The notes under the pieces: model-generated | Told to the model about the DNA's origin: nothing | Seen by the model: the letters and a program-made list of their open reading frames with translations, nothing else | Database searches by the model: none | DNA from: a virus | IMG/VR virus record: IMGVR_UViG_3300025594_000051 | Span: 1-26,675 of that record | Strand: one strand, 5' to 3' | DNA length: 26,675 bases | Part shown: positions 14,790 to 22,430 of the stretch, piece by piece | Layout: the number at the start of each line of letters is the position of its first letter | Position numbering within the stretch: position 1 is the stretch's first letter | Translations under genes and position numbers: made by a program

Positions 14790-16541
14790 ATGGCACAAGA
14801 AATAAAAAGTATTACTCTTGTAGCGCCTGCTTTCAAAGGTATTAATACCGAAGATTCGCCTTTAGCTCAAGACCCTTCTTTTGCGGAAAGCGCGGACAAC
14901 GCCATTATCGACAAAAGAGGGCGTATTGCTGCACGTAAAGGACTCAGTGTTTTAACTACGGATAAAACTGAGTTAGGCACTGGAAACTTACGAGCAATAA
15001 AGGAGTTTAGGGACAACTTAGGTAACACCAAAATATTCTCAGTGGGTAACAACAAAATACTCAGTGGCACAACTGTGTTGGCTGATGAAACACCGGGTAG
15101 CTACACGATCACTTCAGATAACTGGAAGATAGTCAACTTTAATGACAATGTTTATTTCTTCCAGAGAGGCTATGAACCTTTAGTTTATAATAATACTGGA
15201 GGCGCTGTAGTTAAACTTAGTACAGTAGCAGGAGCAGCAGGTGTTGTTGCTGCAATGTACGGCAATGAAGTCCTAGCAGCCTACGGTAGACTCTGGACTG
15301 CAGACTTTACTACTGATAAATCTACTGTGTACTGGTCTGACCTTTTGATTGGCCATGACTGGACAGGAGGAACATCTGGTTCCATAAATTTATCAAAAGT
15401 ATGGCCTGATGGTTTTGACGAAATTGTAGCACTGGCTGCACATAATAATCTTTTGATTATCTTTGGAAAACACAGTATCGTAGTGTACGAAGGTGCTGAC
15501 TCTCCTGCTACTATGAGATTAGTAGATACTATTGCAGGAGTAGGTTGCGTAGACAGAGACACTGTGCAGTACACAGGAACAGACGTTTTATTTTTATCTC
15601 AAACTGGTCTCAGAAGCTTCGGTAGAACTGTACAAGAAAAATCAATGCCTATGAGCAGTCTGTCGGGGACAATTACTACGGACATTATTAGACTGATTAG
15701 AGAAACCGGAGAAATCTTCAGGTCCGTGTACCACCCAGAAGAAAGCTTCTACTTAATAACTTTTACTAATCAAGCAATAACCTTTTGTTTCGACGTTAGA
15801 GGTACTTTGGAAAACGGGGCTTATCGAGTTACTCGCTGGCCCGGCACAGGCTTTACTTGTTATGGACGCAAGGACAACGGAGACTTGCTTATAGGTAGTC
15901 GTTTTGGAATTGGGCAGTACACAGGGTACAAAGACAACAGTCTTCCTTACCGCTTTAAGTACTTTAGTCCTGAGCTGACTTTCGGTGACGCTTCTAAACT
16001 TAAGTTTTTAAAAAGACTCAGACCAACACTGGTAGGAGGCAGCGGTGCAGACGCTATTTTTACGTGGTCCTATGACTTTGGAACTTTGTTTAGCTCTGCT
16101 GAAGTAGGGATTAGAAGTCAAGGAAGGTCTGACTTTAATTTATCTGAGTACCCTGTGTACTCTGAGTTGTCTGGTTATGGCATTTCGTCTACAGGTGACG
16201 TTGACATAGGAGAAGTTGTAGTTGTAAACAAGTTCTTAGGGGACTTTACTTCTGCTCCTACTATCGGCTCTGGGGGAGGTGCTTTGTTAGAAGGAGATAG
16301 CTACTTCGACACTGCTGCTGATATTTTTTATGTGTACATAAGTAGTGCTTTTGTCGATTTAGACACTTTAGTTCCTGCCAGTGTCGGAGAGTTTTCTGAC
16401 GGAGAACTTGTTTCTAGGAACGCCATAAACGCTAACGGCAGTGGTTCAACTATTACCATTGGCTTAGAAGCAGACATAAATGGGCATGAGTTGTCTATAC
16501 AGGACATCAACGTACTTGCATTAATAGGTAAAACATTATGA
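14790..16541 (+). CDS. Tail nozzle-like structural protein
   Basis: A 583-residue, beta-rich protein. It opens with LVAPAFKGINTEDSPLAQDPSFAESADNAIID-type sequence, a pattern familiar from marine phage proteins annotated as structural or stabilisation proteins. The central part has repeated beta blades (NVYFFQRGYEPLVYN, DVLFLSQTGLRSFGRTVQ, SFYLITF) consistent with a propeller. Position directly after the adaptor matches tail tubular protein B (T7 gp12) or P22 gp10, the hexameric nozzle through which DNA leaves. The C-terminal region (about 430-583) looks like an extra domain. The stop overlaps a tiny reading frame (ATGA). Confidence 0.75.
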   Translation: MAQEIKSITLVAPAFKGINTEDSPLAQDPSFAESADNAIIDKRGRIAARKGLSVLTTDKTELGTGNLRAIKEFRDNLGNTKIFSVGNNKILSGTTVLADETPGSYTITSDNWKIVNFNDNVYFFQRGYEPLVYNNTGGAVVKLSTVAGAAGVVAAMYGNEVLAAYGRLWTADFTTDKSTVYWSDLLIGHDWTGGTSGSINLSKVWPDGFDEIVALAAHNNLLIIFGKHSIVVYEGADSPATMRLVDTIAGVGCVDRDTVQYTGTDVLFLSQTGLRSFGRTVQEKSMPMSSLSGTITTDIIRLIRETGEIFRSVYHPEESFYLITFTNQAITFCFDVRGTLENGAYRVTRWPGTGFTCYGRKDNGDLLIGSRFGIGQYTGYKDNSLPYRFKYFSPELTFGDASKLKFLKRLRPTLVGGSGADAIFTWSYDFGTLFSSAEVGIRSQGRSDFNLSEYPVYSELSGYGISSTGDVDIGEVVVVNKFLGDFTSAPTIGSGGGALLEGDSYFDTAADIFYVYISSAFVDLDTLVPASVGEFSDGELVSRNAINANGSGSTITIGLEADINGHELSIQDINVLALIGKTL

Positions 16542-16579
16542 GTTATTGTGAAAAAAGTTTTGAAAGGGAGATAAACTAA
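16538..16579 (+). CDS. Tiny 13-codon reading frame bridging two genes
   Basis: ATG at 16538 overlaps the stop of the nozzle-like gene (ATGA), and its TAA at 16577-16579 overlaps the next ATG (TAATG). The encoded peptide is MSYCEKSFEREIN. It has no good ribosome site of its own, and a GGGAG inside it serves the following gene. It may pass terminating ribosomes on to the next gene rather than make a functional peptide, or it may be chance. Confidence 0.25.
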   Translation: MSYCEKSFEREIN

Positions 16580-17430
16580 TGGATCTTAAAGAAATTTTAG
16601 AGTCTATAGGCGGTGCAGGAAACGCAGTAAATACTGCTGCTGCTTTAGGATTAGGCACTGCTGGTTTAGCCCTTGCTGAAAAAGGGTACAGTGATTTAGG
16701 AGACATTGGAGAACGAGCATACGCCGGTTTAGCAGGAGAAGGAGGTCTCGCGGAACAACTCAGTGGGATGCTTGAGTTCCAACCGTACACTGTTACTTCT
16801 GCTACTGGTGGTCAGTTCGGCATGACTCAGGACCCTACTACGGGCCAAATGACGTACCAAATGGCTACTTCTCCTGAAGAACAAGCTCTACAGCAGCAGA
16901 CATTGGCTAATGCGGGTATGTTCTTTAATCAAGCAGCTATGCCTGTAGACCAACGAGAGCAGGACATATTTCAACGCATGAGGACAGCGATGTCTCCTGA
17001 AGAGGAACGTCAGCGTTTAGAAATGGAGCAGCGTATGGCGGCTCAGGGACGCTTAGGTGTCCGTACGGCTCAGTTTGGTGGCACACCTGAACAACTAGCG
17101 TTGGCTAAGGCGCAGGAAGAAGCCAGAAATACCGCTATGTTGAACGCTATGCAGTTTGCAGGACAAGAGCAGCAACGTCAGGCACAGCTAGGAACAGGCA
17201 TGTTGTCTGCTGGCTACGTACCACAAGCACAGCTTCTATCTGCTTTACAGCCCGGAATGACTGCAGCAGAACGCCAGCGTCAGTCCTTGTCAGAACAAGC
17301 GGGAGCATATGGACAGACGTACGCTTCAGGCTTACAAGGGCTTCTTTCGTCAGCTTTGGGTCAGGCTAATATTGCTGGAGGAGTCGGTGGTAACATCACT
17401 CGTGCAGCACTTGGTGGCTTGTTCGGTTAA
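16579..17430 (+). CDS. Internal virion protein (gp14-position)
   Basis: A 283-residue protein. An alanine/glycine-rich hydrophobic N-terminal segment (about 12-34, GGAGNAVNTAAALGLGTAGLAL) could insert in a membrane. A long glutamine/glutamate/methionine-rich helical region (about 85-250) follows, with a glycine-rich end. It lies right after the nozzle-like gene, where T7-like phages encode the first internal core protein, which is ejected into the host to help form a trans-envelope channel. GGGAG precedes the ATG. The call is by position and composition; I do not see a diagnostic motif. Confidence 0.65.
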   Translation: MDLKEILESIGGAGNAVNTAAALGLGTAGLALAEKGYSDLGDIGERAYAGLAGEGGLAEQLSGMLEFQPYTVTSATGGQFGMTQDPTTGQMTYQMATSPEEQALQQQTLANAGMFFNQAAMPVDQREQDIFQRMRTAMSPEEERQRLEMEQRMAAQGRLGVRTAQFGGTPEQLALAKAQEEARNTAMLNAMQFAGQEQQRQAQLGTGMLSAGYVPQAQLLSALQPGMTAAERQRQSLSEQAGAYGQTYASGLQGLLSSALGQANIAGGVGGNITRAALGGLFG

Positions 17431-17445
17431 TAAGGAGAACACATA

Positions 17446-18753
17446 ATGGCTACATTTTCAGAAGGGTTTTTGTCTCAACTAGGCAGACCCGCGATGTCAC
17501 AAAGCTTGTTTGACTTAGGTTCTGCTATTGGTGGTGTTCCGGGTCAGATGAAGCAGCAGCGAAAGCAGCAAGAGTTTAACCAATTGATGCAGCAGATACA
17601 GGGCGCACAAGGCTCTGGAGACTTCACAAGTATGAAGATCTTGGCGCAGCAGTTGGCTCCTTCGAACCCACAAGAAGCTGCTAAGGTGATGCAGGCTGCT
17701 ACTGCTCTTGAAGAAAAAGCAACAAGAGTTTCAGCAGGGAGAGACTTGTTAAGCGGTGTTCCTTTACAAATGAGACAGGGTGCAGGAGCTTTGGCAGATC
17801 AAGGTCTTCTTGAACAAGCTCTGGAAGCTCGTAATTTAGCTCAGACTAGACAAGTAGAGCTGGGGGAACAAACTCTGGCAAAAGTTGCGGGTGCTAGTGG
17901 GGCGAGAATTAGTGAACCTAAGAATCGAGAAAGGTTTTTTAGACTTGCTAAAGCCTATCAAGTACCTACAGAAAAAGCTTTTGAAATATACAACCAGTTT
18001 GCTACTACTGCTGGTGGAGATAAGACAACAAAAGGTGAAGTAGTTATTAGAGACAGCCAAGGAAACCTGTTTACACGAGCTACTCAGTATAATAAACAAG
18101 GTCAGGCTAACGAAGTTCTTCTTCCTTTTCCAAACTCCCCTGAAAAACCAGTGGGCGCTTTGACTATTGTCTCAGGAACAACCGGGGGAGGGTTTTTTGA
18201 TAGGTCTGGGGAAGCAGGCAGAACTACTGTAGAACAGGAGTTTAACAAAGTAAGGGTAGAAGCCGTTGTTCAACTCCCTTCTTTTCGACGAACTGCTAAG
18301 AACATAAGAGAATCTATTGATTTGCTAGAGTCCGGTGACGTTACAACTGGTGGTTTTGTCCGAAGAATGTCTAGAGGTCTTGTTGACTTTTTAGGAAAAA
18401 CACCTAAAGATATAGGGGAGTTTGAGGCTAGACTAGGAGACATTGTTTTAGCAAAATTAGAAAACTTCCCCGGATCTATTTCTAACCAAGAACGAGACTA
18501 TCTAGTTGAACAGATAGGAAACTATCAAGCTAGTGGTGAGAGCAACTTAGGAAGATTAAAATTTCTGTTAGAACAGGCAGAAGACTTGATGCAAACGGCT
18601 ATAACATTAGGATCTGCTAAAGACTTTTCTTCTTATCAACAATCTTTAATGCAGCCAGACCTTAGTTTTATTCCTGAAGCAGAAAGGCAAGAAGCTATGG
18701 AGGCTTTCCAGAGAGGCGAAGTGTCTGTCCAAGAGCTAAGAGGTATGTACTAA
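17446..18753 (+). CDS. Internal/ejection virion protein (gp15-position)
   Basis: A 435-residue, mostly helical protein. The glutamine-rich helical N-terminus (GQMKQQRKQQEFNQLMQQIQ near 33-52) is followed by helical-repeat-like sequence to about 180. A beta-rich insertion comes next (VVIRDSQGNLFTRATQYN near 200-218). The helical C-terminus contains ARLGDIVLAKLENFPGSISN and QERDYLVEQIGNYQASG. Similar C-terminal sequence is familiar from ejection-type proteins of marine podoviruses, but I cannot name a domain. AAGGAG lies 8 bases before the ATG. The next gene starts immediately after the stop. Confidence 0.7.
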   Translation: MATFSEGFLSQLGRPAMSQSLFDLGSAIGGVPGQMKQQRKQQEFNQLMQQIQGAQGSGDFTSMKILAQQLAPSNPQEAAKVMQAATALEEKATRVSAGRDLLSGVPLQMRQGAGALADQGLLEQALEARNLAQTRQVELGEQTLAKVAGASGARISEPKNRERFFRLAKAYQVPTEKAFEIYNQFATTAGGDKTTKGEVVIRDSQGNLFTRATQYNKQGQANEVLLPFPNSPEKPVGALTIVSGTTGGGFFDRSGEAGRTTVEQEFNKVRVEAVVQLPSFRRTAKNIRESIDLLESGDVTTGGFVRRMSRGLVDFLGKTPKDIGEFEARLGDIVLAKLENFPGSISNQERDYLVEQIGNYQASGESNLGRLKFLLEQAEDLMQTAITLGSAKDFSSYQQSLMQPDLSFIPEAERQEAMEAFQRGEVSVQELRGMY

Positions 18754-20739
18754 ATGGCTAATTTTCAAGAACGACTAGCGTTGTACAGACAGCAGCAGGA
18801 AGAAGAGGAAACAACAGGGACTCTTTCTCCTTTTCAAAAAAGGGTTCAACAACATAGGGCGCAAAACCCGACCCTTGGCAAACCTGAAGTAGAAGAAGAG
18901 GCAGGCCCTACGTGGCTCCAGAAGAACTTAGATGTCCCCGGAGGAGTGGCTGGTGGTTTAGCTGGGGCAGGCGCTGGTTTTATGGTAGGTGGTCCTCCGG
19001 GTGCTGTCATAGGCGGCATTGCTGGGGGTGCTCTTGGAACAGGAGCAGGGACTGTAGTCTCAGAAACCCAGTTCAAAGAGTCTGAGGAAATAGATGCTTA
19101 TACTTTAGCGGTTGAAAACGCTTTATGGTCTATGGGTTTTGACATGGTTACTTTAGGTTTAGCTTCTAAAGTAAAGCCTATGTACTACGCAGCTAAACAC
19201 AAGATGGGTCTCAGTGCGGAACAAACAGCTAAAGAAGTTGTTGAGGGTGCTTACGGAGCAGGAAGTAGAGAGTCTTTACAAGCATCTCAAGCTATACTTA
19301 ATCAAGGAGGTGCAACCCTTTTACCTTCTCAAGTACGATCTAGCGGCTTAGAAAACTTTAAAGAACGTATTGCTTCCGTTGGTTTAATCTCTAGACAAAC
19401 TATGGAAGACAACTCAAGGGCTGTAAACGAAGTAGTACAAGACGAACTTACTACTTTAATCAACCGGAACGCACCGGGAATGGACGCAGACCCTTATGTT
19501 ATGGGAGAAGCTTTTTACTCTCTTATTAAAGCAGGGGAAGACGCAGTACAACAGTCGTACCTTAAGGGCCTAGACGAAATAAAGACAAACCTCGGTGTGG
19601 GCTTAGGACAGCGGGTAGACGCTGCTACTATCTTAGATCCTGTTACTAAGTACTTAAAAAATAAAAAGGGAGAAGCAGTAGACGAACTGAGTCCAGAATC
19701 AATAGACTTCTTGAATCAACAGTTGTCTAGGCTTCGGAGTTTACCGGAGGGTACTTTCCCGGTGTCTGAGCTAATTACTTTAGACAAGTCGTTTACTCAG
19801 CGAGTGACAGCTAAATTTGGCCCCGAAGGTGCAGAAAGAAACGCTGTTGTGCAAGCAGAGCTGGCAGACGTAGCTACTCAGATGCGTGGGGCCATTTATG
19901 ACGCTATGGTTAAAGTTAGCCCAGATGCGGCAGAGTCCTACAAAACTTTAAAGGCTGCTTACGGAGAAGGTATAAACGCCCTGTATCCAAAGATTAACAA
20001 GGGCTTTATAAGGGCTGCTAATCAAGGGAGCTATCTTGGTTTAGGGAGCTTAGCGGCTAAAGCGACCAACTTAAATCAATTACAGGCGCTTAGAAGTAGT
20101 TTACAGACAGCTTTTAAAGAAGCTTCTAAAGACTCAACCGATGCCTTACCTTTTGGTTCAGCAAGTGAGATAGACGAGTTGTTCAAAAGAGGTTTCTTGT
20201 CTTCTAGACTTTCTTCCATTTTTAACGAAAAGTTTTTAATCACTGACTTAAAGTCCTTGGCTAACAAGCTGGACATTCCCGCTGAAAACGCGAAGTTTAG
20301 GTACATCTTAGGGAAAGACTACGGGCGTTTTAGACAGACGATGAACATTGTCCTAGAAGCTTCTGAATCAGCATCAGGGGACTTTGGCATCCTGATGCTA
20401 AGAAGCGCAGAAGCAGGAGGTGTTAGAGGCATCGCTGGTCAGCTCGCGTCTGCGGCTACTGCTGGTGGTGCCGCTGCTGCTGGCTTTGTTTCCCCTGCTC
20501 CTGTACTTGCTGCCGGTGCTGCTGCTTTATTTATACCACAAGTTTTTGCTAAAATTGCTACCAATCCAGCCTACATAAATAGGCTAATAGCCTTAACTGG
20601 TAAAAAATCTCAAGGAGTAGAAGCAACTTCGGTAGCTGCACAGCTTCTAGTTGCTGACGTTTTTTACTCAATGGCTGACGAAGAAAAGAACGAAATGATG
20701 CGGTACTTGTCTGAAGTTGCAAAACAAGGGATGGAATAA
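18754..20739 (+). CDS. Large internal/ejection protein with glycine zippers
   Basis: A 661-residue protein proposed as an ejection protein. Residues 1-50 are charged and helical. Residues 62-102 form a long glycine-zipper segment (GxxxG spacing, no charged residues) able to insert in a membrane. The central part (about 110-540) is helical. A second alanine/glycine-rich hydrophobic segment lies near 560-605 (around APVLAAGAAALFIPQVFAKI), followed by a short acidic helical end. Two membrane-active stretches in an otherwise soluble protein fit a virion protein that forms part of the DNA-delivery conduit. No lytic transglycosylase motif was found, unlike T7 gp16. It directly follows the 435-residue protein with no gap. 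Confidence 0.7.
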   Translation: MANFQERLALYRQQQEEEETTGTLSPFQKRVQQHRAQNPTLGKPEVEEEAGPTWLQKNLDVPGGVAGGLAGAGAGFMVGGPPGAVIGGIAGGALGTGAGTVVSETQFKESEEIDAYTLAVENALWSMGFDMVTLGLASKVKPMYYAAKHKMGLSAEQTAKEVVEGAYGAGSRESLQASQAILNQGGATLLPSQVRSSGLENFKERIASVGLISRQTMEDNSRAVNEVVQDELTTLINRNAPGMDADPYVMGEAFYSLIKAGEDAVQQSYLKGLDEIKTNLGVGLGQRVDAATILDPVTKYLKNKKGEAVDELSPESIDFLNQQLSRLRSLPEGTFPVSELITLDKSFTQRVTAKFGPEGAERNAVVQAELADVATQMRGAIYDAMVKVSPDAAESYKTLKAAYGEGINALYPKINKGFIRAANQGSYLGLGSLAAKATNLNQLQALRSSLQTAFKEASKDSTDALPFGSASEIDELFKRGFLSSRLSSIFNEKFLITDLKSLANKLDIPAENAKFRYILGKDYGRFRQTMNIVLEASESASGDFGILMLRSAEAGGVRGIAGQLASAATAGGAAAAGFVSPAPVLAAGAAALFIPQVFAKIATNPAYINRLIALTGKKSQGVEATSVAAQLLVADVFYSMADEEKNEMMRYLSEVAKQGME

Positions 20740-20740
20740 T

Positions 20741-21349
20741 ATGGGAATGTTGGCAGACATAAAAAGAAACTTTCAAACAGCGGTTGACAGACAAGACCAA
20801 GAAGGGCAAATGTACGACAGAGGAGAAATTAATCCTCTACAGTACGGCTTAAGGACCGCTGGTAACGCTGTCGATGCTACTCTTGGGAATGTTGTGGGAA
20901 CAGCTACTGACTATTTAATTCCTGACGAAGTTGAGCAGTACGTAGGAGAAGCAATAATGGACACTGCTCCAGCGCAGTACGCTATGGAATTAGCCCAGCG
21001 TTACCCTGAGCAAGCAAGAGACCTTTCTGCTGGCTTGTCTATAGCTGAGGCTGTTCCTTTTGTAAGAGGCATTACAACAGCAGCAAAAGCAGGAAGACGT
21101 GTAGATGAGCTTACTGGGGAAGACTCTGGAAAGGGGATGCTTCTTGGGTCTGCTAATAACGTGATTCCGGGGTACTACAGTCCTCAACAGACAGCCTCAG
21201 TTGCAGCTTGGCTTCCTAGTCAAATAACAGGAACCGTGAGAGATATGGCCTCTCCTGCTTCTAGGGCTAAATACAGAGAACAAGGAATAACTACTTCTTC
21301 CCAACAAATAATGAAAAGAGCTAGGGAAGGGTCAAAAAGTAAGCTTTAG
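20741..21349 (+). CDS. Ejection-type virion protein, N-terminal part before an in-frame amber codon
   Basis: A 202-residue product if translation stops at TAG 21347-21349. The ATG at 20741 is used because the longer in-frame frame begins inside the previous gene. The sequence starts MGMLADIKRNFQTAVDRQDQ. A mid-part (about 20-110) is of mixed character with AQRYPEQARDLSAGLSIAEA. The end is basic (REGSKSKL). The frame continues past the stop for another 350 codons with no suitable ATG or ribosome site, so this may be the N-terminal domain of a 552-residue protein (counting any residue inserted at the amber). It is probably an internal or ejected protein by position. Confidence 0.6.
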   Translation: MGMLADIKRNFQTAVDRQDQEGQMYDRGEINPLQYGLRTAGNAVDATLGNVVGTATDYLIPDEVEQYVGEAIMDTAPAQYAMELAQRYPEQARDLSAGLSIAEAVPFVRGITTAAKAGRRVDELTGEDSGKGMLLGSANNVIPGYYSPQQTASVAAWLPSQITGTVRDMASPASRAKYREQGITTSSQQIMKRAREGSKSKL

Positions 21350-21352
21350 ACT

Positions 21353-22402
21353 TTGATTTATAATTTACCTCTTTTTAAATCATTGAAGGGAAGCAAAAAC
21401 ATAGAAAAAGGTGTCCCAAGAGCAATAGCTCAAGGTCAGTACTTAGGCAGGATACATGCCCAATCGGGAAGACAAGGTGGTTCTGACCTTCTGGGCGAGA
21501 TAATGAGACGGTCAGACGTTGCAGAAACAGTGGACTATTACTTTGGAGCTTATGCTGACTCAGTTAGAAACAATAGACTAAAGCCTTACCCAAAAGACTC
21601 CGCAGGCAAGCCAAAGAAGATGCCAATTCAAATGTCTAATGAAGATTTAGATTTTATTGAAGACCATTTTAGCAGGGTTTGGACCGAGCCTTCACAAAGG
21701 TTGGGAGGAGGTCCAGAGGTTTCTTTTAGAGACGCAGAAACTCCTATACTAGCCATTAAAAACCCCGGAGACGGTAGATCTTATACCGGAAGACACCACA
21801 TGGATGTGCTGCACAAAGCTCCTTTTGTTACTAAGGTAAAACAGATTTTCAAAAACAGAGACAATGTTTCTGCTGACGAGCTGTTCTCTTTGTTGAACGC
21901 GGAAGCAGCAGTATCACAGGGTTTAAAAGAAGCAAAATTCAGATATTCTGTTGCAGGACAAGCAGCAGACGGGGGAGTGTGGATAACTGGGTCTCGTCCC
22001 GGTTCTGCTATAACAGAAGGTGGGATAAATTACTTAGTCAAAGTAACTAGAGACGGTAAACTAATAGGAGTTATGTCAGACGAGCATAACTTGTTTGAAG
22101 GCATAGCCGGTAAGATACAGGAGAAGACTCGTGGCACTGTGCCGACTCTTAACGCAATGAAACACCTTATTCCCAACAGGTTAATTGCAGTTACTCCTCC
22201 TATGATTAGAGACCTTAAAGGTCGTTCTGATTACCAACACCCTACAGGCAAGAGCGACGGAAGACCTTACGGAGAAGTTGTAGACGAGATTATAGACTTC
22301 AAGCCTAGCGATGCGGTTTTAAAAGCGGAACAACAAAGACAACGTGGTATGCTAACTACTGCTGCTTCTGCTGCTGTAATGGGACAGACTCAGGGAGAAT
22401 AA
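21353..22402 (+). CDS. C-terminal part of the amber-split virion protein
   Basis: A 349-codon frame in the same phase as the preceding gene, separated by TAG-ACT. The first possible start is TTG at 21353, with no ribosome site at usual spacing; the first internal ATG groups are at about codons 80-95. The sequence is globular: FKSLKGSKNIEKG, SDLLGEIMRRSDVAETVDYYFGAY, a central TPILAIKNPGDGRSYTGRHHMDVL, and a beta-rich GGVWITGSRPG...YLVKVTRDGKLIGVMSDEHN region. A low-complexity alanine tail follows. I recognise no family. Either amber readthrough, a genuine separate TTG-started gene, a nonsense mutation, or a sequencing/assembly error could explain the arrangement. Confidence 0.55.
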   Translation: MIYNLPLFKSLKGSKNIEKGVPRAIAQGQYLGRIHAQSGRQGGSDLLGEIMRRSDVAETVDYYFGAYADSVRNNRLKPYPKDSAGKPKKMPIQMSNEDLDFIEDHFSRVWTEPSQRLGGGPEVSFRDAETPILAIKNPGDGRSYTGRHHMDVLHKAPFVTKVKQIFKNRDNVSADELFSLLNAEAAVSQGLKEAKFRYSVAGQAADGGVWITGSRPGSAITEGGINYLVKVTRDGKLIGVMSDEHNLFEGIAGKIQEKTRGTVPTLNAMKHLIPNRLIAVTPPMIRDLKGRSDYQHPTGKSDGRPYGEVVDEIIDFKPSDAVLKAEQQRQRGMLTTAASAAVMGQTQGE

Positions 22403-22403
22403 A

Positions 22404-22421
22404 GGGGTCACTTAAGACCCC
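22404..22421 (-). terminator. Hairpin between the convergent gene blocks
   Basis: GGGGTC (22404-22409) and GACCCC (22416-22421) form a perfect six-pair stem with a six-base loop. Read on the minus strand, it follows the RNR stop and is followed by TTTATT, so it fits a rho-independent terminator for the replication block. On the plus strand it lacks a T tract but could still slow transcription. The gap 22403-22430 holds nothing else. Confidence 0.65.
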
Positions 22422-22430
22422 CAGTTCACT

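Noticed and set aside
20741-22402. Genome-wide amber recoding as the explanation for the split gene
   Set aside because: TAG ends the TerL, portal, RNR and 60-residue coiled-coil genes at expected family ends, so it acts as a stop here.
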